Of a stretch of DNA of 64,000 nt, positions 1 through 9,178 are shown in pieces. Below the pieces are notes generated by a model. The model did not search any database and was not told the origin of the DNA. It saw nothing but the letters and a program-made list of their open reading frames with translations. Made by a program: the position numbers and the translations under genes. How positions within the stretch are numbered: the stretch's first letter is position 1; each line of letters begins with the position of its first letter. This stretch comes from Deltaproteobacteria bacterium (lineage in GTDB: Bacteria; Desulfobacterota; Binatia; UBA12015): positions 1-64,000 of the forward strand of contig VGTG01000006.1 of NCBI GenBank assembly GCA_016874795.1. The letters are read 5' to 3'.

Positions 1-1140
1 CACGATCACGATCACGCCGCGCACGATCACGATCACGCCACGCACGATCACGATCACGCCACGCACGCGCACGATCACGCCGCGCACGACCACGATCGCG
101 AGCACGCCGCTCACGATCACGCGCACGGCGGCCGCGCCTACCGCGAGATCCGCACCCTTCTCGCGAGCGCCCGCCTCCGGCCTCGCGTCCGCGAGCGCGC
201 CGAGCGGATCTTCCAGGCCCTCGCCACCGCCGAGGCCCGCGTCCACGCCTGCGAGGTCGACGACGTGCACTTCCACGAGGTGGGAGCGCTCGACGCCATC
301 GTCGACGTCATCGGCACCGCGATCGCTCTCGAGCACTTCGCCGTCGAGAGGATCTACGTCTCGCCCCTCCCGCTCGGCAGCGGGATCACGCGCTCGCTGC
401 ATGGTCGCATCCCCGTCCCGGCGCCGGCGACCCTCGAGCTGCTGCGCGGCTTTCCGACGCGCCCCGAGGACGGCGACGTCGAGCTCGTAACGCCGACCGG
501 AGCGGCGATCCTCGCAGCTCTCGCGACGCCGGGCCCGGCGCCTGCCCTCGTCCCGCTCGCGATCGGCTACGGAGCGGGCGATCGCGAGCTCGCGGACCGT
601 CCGAACCTCCTCCGCGTCGTCCTGGCCGAGCCCGCACCGGCCGAGGCGGTGGCGCGGCCGTCGGCCGTCGCGCAGGTCGCATCGCCCGCGCTCGAGCAGG
701 ACGAGATGGTCGTGATCGAGGCGAACATCGACGACATGAACCCCGAGCTCTTCGAGGCGGCGATCGAGGCTCTCTTCGCCGCGGGCGCGCGCGACGTCTC
801 GCTGTCGCCGATCACGATGAAGCGGGGAAGGCCCGGCACCCTCCTCCGGCTGATCGGCGATCCCGCCGACGCCGAGCGGCTCTCGGAAGCCGTCCTCAGG
901 GAGACGACCACGATCGGCGTGCGACAGCACACCGTGACGCGCCGGAAGCTGCCGCGGGAACGACGCTCCGTCGCGACCCGCTTCGGGTCGATCGACGTGA
1001 AGGAGGTCGCCCTACCCGACGGCACTCGCCGCATCACTCCCGAGTATGCCCAGTGCCAGCGGGCGGCCAAGGAGCACGGCGTTCCGGTCGGCGCGGTGTA
1101 CGAGGAAACCCTCCGCAAGGCGTGGGGCGCCCCGGCCTGA
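1..1140 (+). CDS. larC: LarC-type nickel-pincer cofactor biosynthesis protein (5' truncated by window edge)
   Basis: This is the LarC (DUF111) family, which inserts nickel into the pyridinium bis-thiocarboxylate ring to make the pincer cofactor of lactate racemase-type enzymes. Frame 1 is open from base 1 to TGA 1138-1140, so the N-terminus lies outside the window and 379 residues are visible. The first 43 residues are almost only His, Asp and Ala (repeated HDHDHA units), a likely metal-binding insertion of the kind known in LarC proteins. Then come VHFHEVGALDAIVDVIG, typical of the N-terminal domain, and ANIDDMNPE of the C-terminal domain. An internal ATG at 265 would cut the domain and is not the start. 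No larB or larE is visible, so the cofactor assignment rests on the family. Confidence 0.85.
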   Translation, partial: HDHDHAAHDHDHATHDHDHATHAHDHAAHDHDREHAAHDHAHGGRAYREIRTLLASARLRPRVRERAERIFQALATAEARVHACEVDDVHFHEVGALDAIVDVIGTAIALEHFAVERIYVSPLPLGSGITRSLHGRIPVPAPATLELLRGFPTRPEDGDVELVTPTGAAILAALATPGPAPALVPLAIGYGAGDRELADRPNLLRVVLAEPAPAEAVARPSAVAQVASPALEQDEMVVIEANIDDMNPELFEAAIEALFAAGARDVSLSPITMKRGRPGTLLRLIGDPADAERLSEAVLRETTTIGVRQHTVTRRKLPRERRSVATRFGSIDVKEVALPDGTRRITPEYAQCQRAAKEHGVPVGAVYEETLRKAWGAPA

Positions 1141-1210
1141 GACGAATTCGGCCTTCTCGCAAATACCTGTTTTGCTGCAGCCTGGCGGCCGTGGTACCTC
1201 CGGAGGGACG

Positions 1211-2965
1211 ATGAACCGGCGGGTCATTACGGTTGCCGTGCTCGCGGTGGTTGTGGTGGCATGCGGCCCGCCGCGCGGGACCGTCCGCACGCGCGCTCCC
1301 GCTCCCGCCGTCGCGAGCGCCCCCGAGCTTCAGCTCTCGCCGCAGGCGCGCGCGATGGGCCCGTTCCTTCGCGGCGAGGTCGCGTTCCAGGAAGGCGACT
1401 TCGATGCGGCGCTCGAAGCCTACGAGCGCGCCGCGAAGCTCGATCCGAACGAGCCGCGGCTGCGCGCGCGGCTCGCTCACCTCCACCTCCGGCAGGGCGA
1501 CCTCGAGCGCGCCCGCGAGGAGGCGGCCTTCGCCGTCTCGCGCCGTCCCGACGACGTCGAGACGCGCATGATCCTCGCCGGGACGCTGATGGGTCTCGGT
1601 CAGGAGAAGGAAGCCGGCAGCCAGTACGAGGAAGTCGTCGAGCTCGATCCGGCGGACGACGAGGCGTATCTCTACCTCGCTTCCGTGCAGATGAAGCAGG
1701 GCCAGTCCGACAAGGCGCGCGTCATCCTCGAAAAGCTGCTCGCCGAGAACTCGAACTCGGTGATGGGCTACTACTACCTCGGCCGCCTGCACACGAAGGC
1801 CGGCCGGCTCGACGACGCTCGCGAGCAGTTCAAGCAGGCGCTCCGCCGGAACTCTCGATCGGCTCTGATCCTCGGCGATCTCGCGCTCGTGGAGGAGATG
1901 CGCGGAGATCCGCGCTCCGCGAGCACGCTGTATCGGCGCATCCTCGCCGTCGATCCCGACAACGAGCTCGCACACCGCAGGATCGCCGCCCTCGCGAGCG
2001 AAGTGGACCAGCGCGAAGCCGCCGTGAAGGAGTTTCGCCGCACGGAGCAGATCGAGGCGGACCCGACCGAGACGCGCCTGAAGATCGGGCTGATCCATCT
2101 CGAGAAGGGCGACTACGAGCGCGCCGCGACGGAGCTCAATCTCGTACGCGCGACCGAGTCGAAGGATACCGGCGATCCCGTCTCCTACTACCTCGGCATC
2201 GTGTACTCGGAGACGGGCGAGCTCGCCCGCGCGCGCGAGATGCTCGAGGAAGTCCCGCCGGAATCGGCGCTCTATCCCGAGGCGCAGCTCCAGCTCGCGT
2301 TCCTCGCGCAACGCGACGAGGACCTCGGCGCCGCCGTGGAGCACGCGAATGCGGCCCTCGCGAAGCGTCCCGACTCGACCGGGATCATCGAGTTCCTGAT
2401 CGCCGTCGAGCGCGATCGCGAGCGCATGCCTGCCGCGGTCGAGCTCGCCGAGCGGCTCGTCGAGACCGCACCGCAGAACGACCGCTACCGCTTCATGCTC
2501 GGCGCGCTGTACGACGAGTCCGGCGATCGCCCCGCCGCTCTCGCGGAGATGCGGCGCTCGATCGAGATCAACGGGGAGAACGCCGCGGCGCTGAACTACC
2601 TCGGCTACTCGCTCGCCGAGGAGGGACGCGACCTCGACGAAGCGGAAGACCTGATCCTCCGCGCGCTCGCCGTCGACCCGAACGACGGGTTCTACATCGA
2701 CAGCCTCGGCTGGGTGTACTATCAGCGCGGCGAGTACGCTCGCGCCGTCGAGCAGCTCGAGCGCGCGGTCGAGCTGACGGGCGACGATCCGACGATCAAC
2801 GAGCACCTCGCGGACGCGTATCGGATGACCGGCCGCGAGCTCGAAGCGCTGCAGCTGTATCGCGAGGCGCTCGCCGGGACGGCCGACACGAATCAGAAGC
2901 GGCGCCTCGAGGGCAAGGTGCACGCCGTCGAGCAGGCGGGCGGCCGCATCGATCCCTCGCTCTGA
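1211..2965 (+). CDS. TPR-repeat lipoprotein
   Basis: A 584-residue protein made largely of tetratricopeptide repeats. Start ATG 1211 is chosen because CGGAGGGA lies just upstream and the product then opens with a lipoprotein signal (MNRRVITVAVLAVVVVACG, lipobox Cys about residue 18). From about residue 50 to the end there are some 12 helix-turn-helix TPR units (AALEAYERAAKLDPNEP, GYYYLGRLHTKAGRLDDA, FYIDSLGWVYYQRGEYARA). It likely acts in the periplasm or on the outer membrane as an assembly or scaffold protein. The next lipoprotein gene starts 20 nt downstream, so the two are probably co-transcribed. No catalytic motif is seen and the specific partner is unknown. Confidence 0.85.
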   Translation: MNRRVITVAVLAVVVVACGPPRGTVRTRAPAPAVASAPELQLSPQARAMGPFLRGEVAFQEGDFDAALEAYERAAKLDPNEPRLRARLAHLHLRQGDLERAREEAAFAVSRRPDDVETRMILAGTLMGLGQEKEAGSQYEEVVELDPADDEAYLYLASVQMKQGQSDKARVILEKLLAENSNSVMGYYYLGRLHTKAGRLDDAREQFKQALRRNSRSALILGDLALVEEMRGDPRSASTLYRRILAVDPDNELAHRRIAALASEVDQREAAVKEFRRTEQIEADPTETRLKIGLIHLEKGDYERAATELNLVRATESKDTGDPVSYYLGIVYSETGELARAREMLEEVPPESALYPEAQLQLAFLAQRDEDLGAAVEHANAALAKRPDSTGIIEFLIAVERDRERMPAAVELAERLVETAPQNDRYRFMLGALYDESGDRPAALAEMRRSIEINGENAAALNYLGYSLAEEGRDLDEAEDLILRALAVDPNDGFYIDSLGWVYYQRGEYARAVEQLERAVELTGDDPTINEHLADAYRMTGRELEALQLYREALAGTADTNQKRRLEGKVHAVEQAGGRIDPSL

Positions 2966-2985
2966 GCCACGGCGGCAACGGCTTC

Positions 2986-3873
2986 GTGAGCGGTTCGAAG
3001 GTCGCCGCGCTCCTCGCGCTCGTGGCAGCCGTCGGGCTTTTCGGCTGCGCGCGCATGGCGAGGCGAGCCGCGCCCGTTCCGCCGTCGCTCGGCGCGGCGT
3101 CCGCCGACTCTCTTCTCGGCCGCATCGAGGATCGGGCCGAGGAGATCCGCTCGCTTCGCGCCGTCGCGAAGGTGCGCATCCAGTTCGAGCCGGAGCCCGG
3201 CGAGGACGAGGGCGAGAGCTTCAGCACGACGCAGGCGGTGCTCGCCGCAGCGCCGGCTTCCTTCCGGCTCGACTCGCTGTCGCCGTTCGGCGTGAGCTAC
3301 GCGGCGGTCAGCGACGGCCAGTCGCTCGCGGTGCTGACGCCGGAGGAAGGAACGATCTATCGCGGCCGCGCGACTCCGCGGTCCGTCTCGAGCGCGACCG
3401 GAGTCGAAGCGAGCCCCGCCGACGTCGCCCGGCTCTTGCTCGGACAGGTTCCGATGCCGCGCGTGCAGGACCGTCTCGCCTGGGTGTCCGCTGCACCGGG
3501 CAACGCGAGCGTCGGCGGAACGCGGGAGGTCCCGCCCCAGGTTTACCTTCACGTCCCGAGCGCCGACGTCGCGGGCGAGACGATCGTCGTCGGCTTCTCG
3601 CGCCCCGCCGGCGGCAACGGCGAAGCGTTGCCGGTGGTGTTCGAGCGGATCGACGCTCAGGGCGACGTTCGCTTTCGCGCGGATTTCGCGGAGCACCGCG
3701 CCTTCGGCGAGCACGTGGTTCCAACGCGCATCGACGTGAAGGCTCCGCGGTCGGGAGCGACGCTCACGTATCGCGACGTCGAGCTCAACCCGGAGCTCGA
3801 ACCGCGAAGCTTCCACCTGGCCACACCGCCGGGCATGCGCGACCTCCCGCTGGAGGCACGCGCCGATCCATGA
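2986..3873 (+). CDS. LolB/DUF4292-like outer-membrane lipoprotein
   Basis: A 295-residue lipoprotein. Start GTG 2986 gives a short signal ending in the lipobox LFGC, about residue 19. The mature part begins with an amphipathic helix (LLGRIEDRAEEIRSLRAVAKVRI) followed by beta-strand stretches including FRLDSLSPFGVSYAAVSDGQSLAVL. This is the pattern of DUF4292/LolB-like proteins, a half-open beta-barrel fold that carries lipidated or hydrophobic cargo. It follows the TPR lipoprotein by 20 nt, suggesting an operon and possibly a joint role at the outer membrane. The long open frame upstream (from 1261) is antisense-like shadow of the TPR gene. The LolB-like assignment is by overall pattern, not by a catalytic motif. 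Confidence 0.7.
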   Translation: MSGSKVAALLALVAAVGLFGCARMARRAAPVPPSLGAASADSLLGRIEDRAEEIRSLRAVAKVRIQFEPEPGEDEGESFSTTQAVLAAAPASFRLDSLSPFGVSYAAVSDGQSLAVLTPEEGTIYRGRATPRSVSSATGVEASPADVARLLLGQVPMPRVQDRLAWVSAAPGNASVGGTREVPPQVYLHVPSADVAGETIVVGFSRPAGGNGEALPVVFERIDAQGDVRFRADFAEHRAFGEHVVPTRIDVKAPRSGATLTYRDVELNPELEPRSFHLATPPGMRDLPLEARADP

Positions 3874-3886
3874 CGACGCCCCTCGA

Positions 3887-3984
3887 CCTCCGCGCGCGGA
3901 GCGCGCGGCCGAGCCACAGCGAGCGGGGTGAGGAGGCGCAGCTCAGGCTTTGCCGCGTGGAGGAGAGGGGCAGCGCCCCTCTCG
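3887..3984 (+). repeat. Three-hairpin dispersed repeat, copy 1
   Basis: About 98 bp lying between the LolB-like gene and the SbcD-like gene. It has three stem-loops in order: CCGCGCGC-GGA-GCGCGCGG at 3890-3908, GGC-TTT-GCC near 3948, and GAGAGGGGC-AGC-GCCCCTCTC at 3963-3983. The linker carries GCGAGCGGGG. The same architecture, spacing and orientation recur at 48367 and 61622. No T-run follows, so it is not a standard terminator. Confidence 0.85.
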
Positions 3985-4033
3985 AGAGATAGCCCGCATC
4001 GACATCTCGGCGAGAGCACGTTAGTTCCTGGCC

Positions 4034-5170
4034 ATGCCGCGAGTTCGTCTGCTGCAGACGTCGGACGTGCACCTCCGGCGCGATCGTCCGGAGCGGGAGC
4101 GAGCACTGGCGCTCGCTTTCGATCTCGCCCGGACCCGCAGCGCGGACGCGATCTTGATCGCCGGAGACCTCTTCGATCGCGGCCAGGACGCGGTCGGTCA
4201 GCGCGCCGTCGTCCGTCAGCTCGTGGAGAGCGTCGCGCCGCGCCCGGTCGTCTTCGTCCCCGGGAACCACGACGAGTCGTGCTACGGGCAGGACGCCGAC
4301 TACGGCGCGAACGCGATCGTTCTCGCGGAGCGTCCCTGGTCCCGCGCGACCGTGTGCGGCCTCGAGATCGTCGGCATCCCGTACCAGCACGGCAAGACGG
4401 CGGCCGAGTGCTTGACGGGACTCGCGTGCGAGCCGCGGCACACGGTCCTCGTCTCGCACGGCACGATCATGGACCCGGTCGCGGCCTCGTTCGCGGGAGA
4501 CGGGGAAGACGGCGCCTACATGCCGATCTTCCTGAGCGACCTGCTGAAGCGCTCGTGCTACGCGGCGCTAGGCCACCTCCACTCGGGGCGGAACTTGATC
4601 CACCGCGACGGCGAGCGGCTCGTCGCCTACGCGGGCTCGCCCGTCGTCACGAGCCGGCGTGAGATCGGCCATCGCGGGGTCCTCGTCGTCGATTTCGAGA
4701 CGGGCGCGGGCGTGCTCGCGCACGAGCTCGTCCCGCTCGCGACGCCGTACCACGAGAAGGTCGAGGCGCGCTGCTCGCCGGGTGCGGAGCTCGAGGCGAT
4801 CGAGCATCTCGCGCGCGAAGCCGTGGCGCGGAAGAAGCCGGGAGCGCGCGTCCTCGCGCGACTCGAAGGCGTCTCCCTCGTTCCGGAGAAGGAGCTGCGC
4901 GAGACCGCCGAGCGGACGCTGTCGCGCGCCTTCGCGGGAGCGGGGACCGTCCCCGTCACGGAAGCGACTCATCCCGACGATCCCGAGGCGTCGTACCCGA
5001 TCCTCGAGCTCGCGACGAGCTCCTACGCTTCGCTCGCCGAGACTCCCGTCGTCACCGAGTTCGTCGAGCGGCTCGAAGCGTGCGCGCGGGCGGAAGGCAT
5101 CGACGATCCGGCCATGCTGCAGACGGCGCTTCGTCTCGGCCTGGAAGCGTTCCTGGAGGCGCTCCCGTGA
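4034..5170 (+). CDS. SbcD/YhaO-type DNA repair metallophosphoesterase
   Basis: A 378-residue calcineurin-fold nuclease of the Mre11/SbcD superfamily. All metal motifs are visible: D11-x-H13 (SDVHL), GDLFDRG with D45 and D48, GNHD at 77-80, H142 in VSHGT, and GHLH at 180-183. The last 150 residues form the capping region expected for partner binding. The gene overlaps the following SbcC/YhaN-like ATPase by GTGA, so the two subunits are translationally coupled and probably form a nuclease-ATPase complex acting on DNA ends. The length is close to bacterial SbcD and YhaO. YhaO is favoured because the partner carries membrane helices like YhaN. Repeat copy 1 ends 49 nt upstream of the start. Confidence 0.85.
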   Translation: MPRVRLLQTSDVHLRRDRPERERALALAFDLARTRSADAILIAGDLFDRGQDAVGQRAVVRQLVESVAPRPVVFVPGNHDESCYGQDADYGANAIVLAERPWSRATVCGLEIVGIPYQHGKTAAECLTGLACEPRHTVLVSHGTIMDPVAASFAGDGEDGAYMPIFLSDLLKRSCYAALGHLHSGRNLIHRDGERLVAYAGSPVVTSRREIGHRGVLVVDFETGAGVLAHELVPLATPYHEKVEARCSPGAELEAIEHLAREAVARKKPGARVLARLEGVSLVPEKELRETAERTLSRAFAGAGTVPVTEATHPDDPEASYPILELATSSYASLAETPVVTEFVERLEACARAEGIDDPAMLQTALRLGLEAFLEALP

Positions 5171-7401
5171 GCGTGCGGATCGAGCGTCTCTCGATCCGCG
5201 ACTTCGGGCCTCTTCGCGATCTGGTGCTGATGCCCGGCGACATCACCGTCGTCTACGGGCAGAACGAGGCCGGCAAGACGTCGTGCATCGACGCTCTGGC
5301 GCAAGCGCTGCGCGAGCGCGTGCGCCCCGGCAACCGCAAGATGATCGAGAACCTCCGCGAGGGGCCGGGGTTCCGCGGCGAGATCGACCTCGTCCTGTCG
5401 CCCGACGACGGCGGTCCCGTCATCGAGCTGCTGCGCGAGCACCCGTCCCTCGCTCGCCTCTTCATCGTGCGCGACGCGGACGCGTCCCTCGAAGGCGGAC
5501 GAAGCTGGCTCAACGCGATCCGCGGACGCTTGATCGGGATCGACCTGAACCGCGTCGCGGACCGCGTCCGTCAGTCCGCTTCGCTCACGCCGAGCGGCGT
5601 CGCGCGCGCGGCGCGAGAGGACGAGCGCCAGCGCCTGTCCGAGAGGCTGTCGCGGCTCGACGGATTTCTCGCCGATCTTCCCGCGATCGGCCGGCTGATG
5701 GAGGAGGTCCACCAGACCGAGCGGCGCCGCGAGACCGCGCGCGCACGCATCGACCGCCTGCGGACCGCGGAGCGCCACGAGCGCTACCGGCTCGCACAGC
5801 GCGCAGGCGAGACGATCGAGGCCGCTCGGCGCGACCTCGCCGAGCTCGAGCGCTACGGCGATCAGGACCTCGCGGCATGGCGCGAAGCCGTCGCGGCCGT
5901 TCGCGAGACGGCGGCGGTTGCGAAATCTGCGGAGCACGAGACGCATCGCCTTCGCGACGACCAGACGCTCGCCGCCGAGGAGCAGCGGAAGCGCGAGATC
6001 GCCGCCGACCGCGCCCGCGCGCAGCTCGCCGATTGCACGAGCCGCGACCTCGACGGCGTGGTCGAGCGCGCGCGGCTCGCACGCGCCGGAGCGCGCCTGT
6101 GGACTCTCTGGCGGACGCCGCTCGCGATCGCCGGAACGCTGCTGCTCGTCCTCGCGATCGGTCTCGCCGTCGAAGCGACCGCACGCGAAGCCGCGCTCCG
6201 CGCCGGCGTGCCGCTCGGTCTCGTCGCCGGAGCCGCCGCCGTGATCGGTCTCGCCGGTGCCGGCCTCTCGATCTTCGCGACGAGCCGGACGCGCGCCGCG
6301 AAGGCCCTCGAGGAGCGCGCGCTCGCGGCGTGCGGAACGGTGCTGACGCGCGCGACGACGCTCGACGAGTGCGTCGCGCAGCTCGCGACCGTGGTGGGAG
6401 GAGCGGAGCGCGCCGAGGCCGAGCGAGTCGCGGCCGTCGATCGGCAGCGCCAGATCGCGGAGGCGCTCGCGGCTTCGCAGCGCGCGGAGGCCGATCGCGT
6501 GCGGCGCCTCGAGGAAGCGCAGCGACTCGTTGCCGACGTCCGTGAACGGGTGCGTCTCGCGAGCATCGATCAGCTCGAGGAGAAGCTTCGCCTGCGGACG
6601 CGGTTCTCCTCGACGCTCGACGAGGCGCGGCGCACGCTGCTCGGCATCGTCGGCGGAGAGGAAGGCGGGATCCCGCTCGAGCGGCGGATCGAAGCGCTCG
6701 CCGTCCCCGATCCCGGAACGCCGCCCGACCCGCACGAGCTCGCGAGCCTCGAGCGCGAGGTCGAGAACCTCGACGAGCGCCTCCTCGTTCTGCGCAGCGA
6801 GCTCGCGGACCGGCGCGAGCGTCCGCTCGCGAACGTCGGGCTACCGGATCTCGGCGCCGCCGAGGCCGAGCGCGAGCGTCTTTGCGAGGGCATCCGGACG
6901 ATCGATCGGGAGACGCGCGCGGGCCAGCTCTGCGTCCAGGCGCTCCGCGAGCTCGCGCAGGACATCGACCGACCGCTGCGCGAAGCGCTCGGCCCCGGAC
7001 CGGGCGCGGCCGGGTCGTACTTGACGCGTCTCACCAGCGGTCGCTACCACGCGGTCGTCCTCGACGGCGAGGGCAAGCTCGCAGTCGAGCGCGACGACGG
7101 GACGCGCTTCGGCGCCGACGCGCTGAGCCGCGGCGCCCGCGATCAGCTCGCTCTCGCCGTGCGCGTCGCCCTCGTACGCCGCCTGCTCGGCGAGCCGGGC
7201 TTCCTCGCGCTCGACGACGCCTTCCTGAGCTCCGATCCGGGGCGACGCGAGGCACTCGCCAACGCGTTCACGGATCTCGCCGAGGAAGGCTGGCAGATCC
7301 TCTACTTCACGTTCGACCCGGCGCTTCGCGACCGGCTCGCGAACCGCGGCGCGCGCGTGATCGAGCTTCCGGCGCCGCAGCGGAAGGCCGACGCCGCCTG
7401 A
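5167..7401 (+). CDS. SbcC/YhaN-type ABC ATPase with central transmembrane pair
   Basis: A 744-residue RecN/SMC/Rad50-like ATPase. Start GTG 5167 overlaps the stop of the nuclease gene (GTGA). Walker A is GQNEAGKTS at residues 31-39, the ABC signature region LSRGARDQLALA is near 651, and Walker B FLALDDAF is near 678. Between them are long Arg/Glu-rich coiled coils interrupted at about 313-375 by two hydrophobic helices (LAIAGTLLLVLAIGLAV and GLVAGAAAVIGLAGAGL). Canonical SbcC has a zinc hook there instead. The B. subtilis YhaN family shares the membrane-helix arrangement, so a membrane-associated repair or nucleoid factor is inferred. A sole role as SbcC is less likely because no CxxC hook is seen. 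Confidence 0.82.
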   Translation: MSVRIERLSIRDFGPLRDLVLMPGDITVVYGQNEAGKTSCIDALAQALRERVRPGNRKMIENLREGPGFRGEIDLVLSPDDGGPVIELLREHPSLARLFIVRDADASLEGGRSWLNAIRGRLIGIDLNRVADRVRQSASLTPSGVARAAREDERQRLSERLSRLDGFLADLPAIGRLMEEVHQTERRRETARARIDRLRTAERHERYRLAQRAGETIEAARRDLAELERYGDQDLAAWREAVAAVRETAAVAKSAEHETHRLRDDQTLAAEEQRKREIAADRARAQLADCTSRDLDGVVERARLARAGARLWTLWRTPLAIAGTLLLVLAIGLAVEATAREAALRAGVPLGLVAGAAAVIGLAGAGLSIFATSRTRAAKALEERALAACGTVLTRATTLDECVAQLATVVGGAERAEAERVAAVDRQRQIAEALAASQRAEADRVRRLEEAQRLVADVRERVRLASIDQLEEKLRLRTRFSSTLDEARRTLLGIVGGEEGGIPLERRIEALAVPDPGTPPDPHELASLEREVENLDERLLVLRSELADRRERPLANVGLPDLGAAEAERERLCEGIRTIDRETRAGQLCVQALRELAQDIDRPLREALGPGPGAAGSYLTRLTSGRYHAVVLDGEGKLAVERDDGTRFGADALSRGARDQLALAVRVALVRRLLGEPGFLALDDAFLSSDPGRREALANAFTDLAEEGWQILYFTFDPALRDRLANRGARVIELPAPQRKADAA

Positions 7402-7511
7402 TCTCACCTCGACGAGGTCACGGTCGCTCTCGTCGGCGGATCGCGAAGCAGTTCGGCCTCGACGAGAAGGCGCTCTTCTCGACGTCGGTGCGCCGCAAGC
7501 GCAGAATCGGG

Positions 7512-8480
7512 TCAGGGCTCGTGAACGCGCTCGGGAAACGACTTGTCCCCGCGCGTGAGGCGCCCCGCCGGTAGCGACTCGAGCGGACCGCCGGTCCGCC
7601 ACATCCAGCACGTCGACTGCGCGCGCCCCGCTCCGGGAGAGGGACGCTCGCCCGAGTGCGGGAGGTGCACGAACGCCTGCGTCGCGACGGCGCTCAGCGC
7701 GAGCGCGAGGTCGAGGATCTCGTCCGTCCCCGCAAGCGAGCCGAGCCGTTCCAGCGCTGCACGCGCGAAGCCGGCGAAGAGCGGCACGTCCGTCAGAGCC
7801 GCGGCCGACTCCGCGTGCGGCTCGAGGTCCGGCACGGCGCATGCGACGACGTCGCGGAGCTTCATCTCGTCGTTCGTCGCTGTGAACGCGAGACGGGCCC
7901 GGCGAAGATCGCCCGGCGCGCGCCGCTCCCAGAGAAGAGCGTGGAAGCGCACCTTCCGCTCCCCCGCGGACGAAGCCGAGATCTCGACGACGCGGCTCCG
8001 CGGCTCCGATCGGGGCTCCGGCTCCTCGACTGCCGAGAGGATCACCGGGACCGCCGCGAGGACGAGGCTCGTCAGGTGATAGCAGCCGCGCTCGCGTCCG
8101 ATCGCGCTCCGGATCGAGGCGACGAGCTTCTCGTCGATCGGCGCACCGACGAGGTCCGCGAAGTTCGGCAGGATGTCGCGACACGTCTCGCCTCGCGTGA
8201 TCGGCGAGGGATGGAACGCCGGCAGCGCCATCGCGCCCTCGGCCGCGGCGACGCGCCGCGCGGCCACGTCGACCGAGAGCCGCGCGCTCATGTCGTGGAT
8301 CGGTCCCGGTCCGATCGCCTGCGCTCCGGCGACCGTGAAGCCGTGCAGGCGGCGGTCGACGATGCGCGCGCGGAGCTCGCGCCGGCCGCCCTCCTCGGCG
8401 CCGAGGTCGATCTCGAGGGAGCGGCGGTGGATCGGCTCTCCGGCGGGAACCAGATCGGCGGAATCGGCGGAATCGGACAT
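7512..8480 (-). CDS. DUF2889 family protein
   Basis: A 322-residue protein starting at ATG 8480. The middle shows the DUF2889 hallmarks: a DMSARL segment, ITRGETCRDILPNF, then RERGCYHLTSLVLAA. The function of the family is not established. Here it lies upstream of nothing obvious, reading away from the GST gene on the same strand 22 nt after that gene's start region, and convergent with the YhaN-like gene. The C-terminal third (after about residue 200) is poorly conserved in appearance. No signal peptide or membrane helix is seen, so it is probably cytoplasmic. Confidence 0.7.
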   Translation of the reverse strand: MSDSADSADLVPAGEPIHRRSLEIDLGAEEGGRRELRARIVDRRLHGFTVAGAQAIGPGPIHDMSARLSVDVAARRVAAAEGAMALPAFHPSPITRGETCRDILPNFADLVGAPIDEKLVASIRSAIGRERGCYHLTSLVLAAVPVILSAVEEPEPRSEPRSRVVEISASSAGERKVRFHALLWERRAPGDLRRARLAFTATNDEMKLRDVVACAVPDLEPHAESAAALTDVPLFAGFARAALERLGSLAGTDEILDLALALSAVATQAFVHLPHSGERPSPGAGRAQSTCWMWRTGGPLESLPAGRLTRGDKSFPERVHEP

Positions 8481-8502
8481 CGCTTCCGCGCCGGCGGTGC
8501 GC

Positions 8503-9108
8503 CTACGCGCTCGCCCTCTGGAGGGCCGGCCGCTCCAGCAGTCGTCCGAGGTACGCTTCGACGTTCGGGAAGCGCGCGTCGAGGATTCCGGTCATCTTCG
8601 CGCCGTTGACGGTGTAGCCCATCATCACGTCGGCCGCGGAGAACTCGTCGCCGAGGAGGTACTTGCGGTTCTTCAGGTGGTCGTCGAGGAGCTGCAGCCA
8701 CTTCGCGATCGTGCCCTTCGCCTCCTCGACGACGGCGGGAATGCGCTGCGGCTCGGGCTTGATGAACGCGTTCTGGAAGAACGCGCCGACCGGCGGCATC
8801 GCCGTCGCCTCGGAGAAGTGCACCCACTGGAGGAACTCGCCGCGCTTGGGCGATCCCGGCGGCGGAGCGAGCTTGCCGAACTTCTCGCACAGGAGCTCGA
8901 CCATCGCGCCCGACTCCCAGAGCGTCGTGCCGTCGACCTCGAGCGTCGGAACCTTTCCGAGCGGATGCTTCGCGAGGTAGTCGGCCTTCTGCAGGTCGCC
9001 GCCCATGAAATCGAGAGCGACGATCTCGTAATCGGCGCCGAGCTCCTCGAGGAGCCAGCGGACGCGCAGCGAGCGCGTGAGCGGAGCGTGATAGAGCCGG
9101 ATCGACAT
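8503..9108 (-). CDS. Glutathione S-transferase
   Basis: A 201-residue protein of the GST fold. The N-terminal thioredoxin-like domain (1-80) shows MSIRLYHAPLTRSLRVRW with the candidate catalytic Ser/Arg near residues 12-14, the cis-proline motif GKVPTLE at about 51-57, and the glutathione-contacting ESGAM near 66-70. The helical C-terminal domain contains FSAADVMMGY, the N-capping box of GSTs. It is likely a cytoplasmic glutathione-dependent conjugating or isomerising enzyme of unknown substrate. It lies between accB and the DUF2889 gene on the minus strand; the spacing of 70 nt to accB allows co-transcription. A second GST of a different type is at 51642. Confidence 0.88.
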   Translation of the reverse strand: MSIRLYHAPLTRSLRVRWLLEELGADYEIVALDFMGGDLQKADYLAKHPLGKVPTLEVDGTTLWESGAMVELLCEKFGKLAPPPGSPKRGEFLQWVHFSEATAMPPVGAFFQNAFIKPEPQRIPAVVEEAKGTIAKWLQLLDDHLKNRKYLLGDEFSAADVMMGYTVNGAKMTGILDARFPNVEAYLGRLLERPALQRASA

Positions 9109-9178
9109 CGTTCGTTCCTCCTTCGGGGAGGGAAGCGAACGGAGAAGCGCCGGTCAACGTCGCTCGGTGTACCCGCGC

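Noticed and set aside
1034-2923. A 629-codon open frame antisense to the TPR lipoprotein
   Set aside because: The plus-strand gene has an SD sequence, a lipobox and clear TPR units. The antisense frame has none of these.
3963-3983. Third hairpin of repeat copy 1 as an intrinsic terminator
   Set aside because: There is no T-run after the stem, and the same hairpin in copy 2 sits directly before a start codon.
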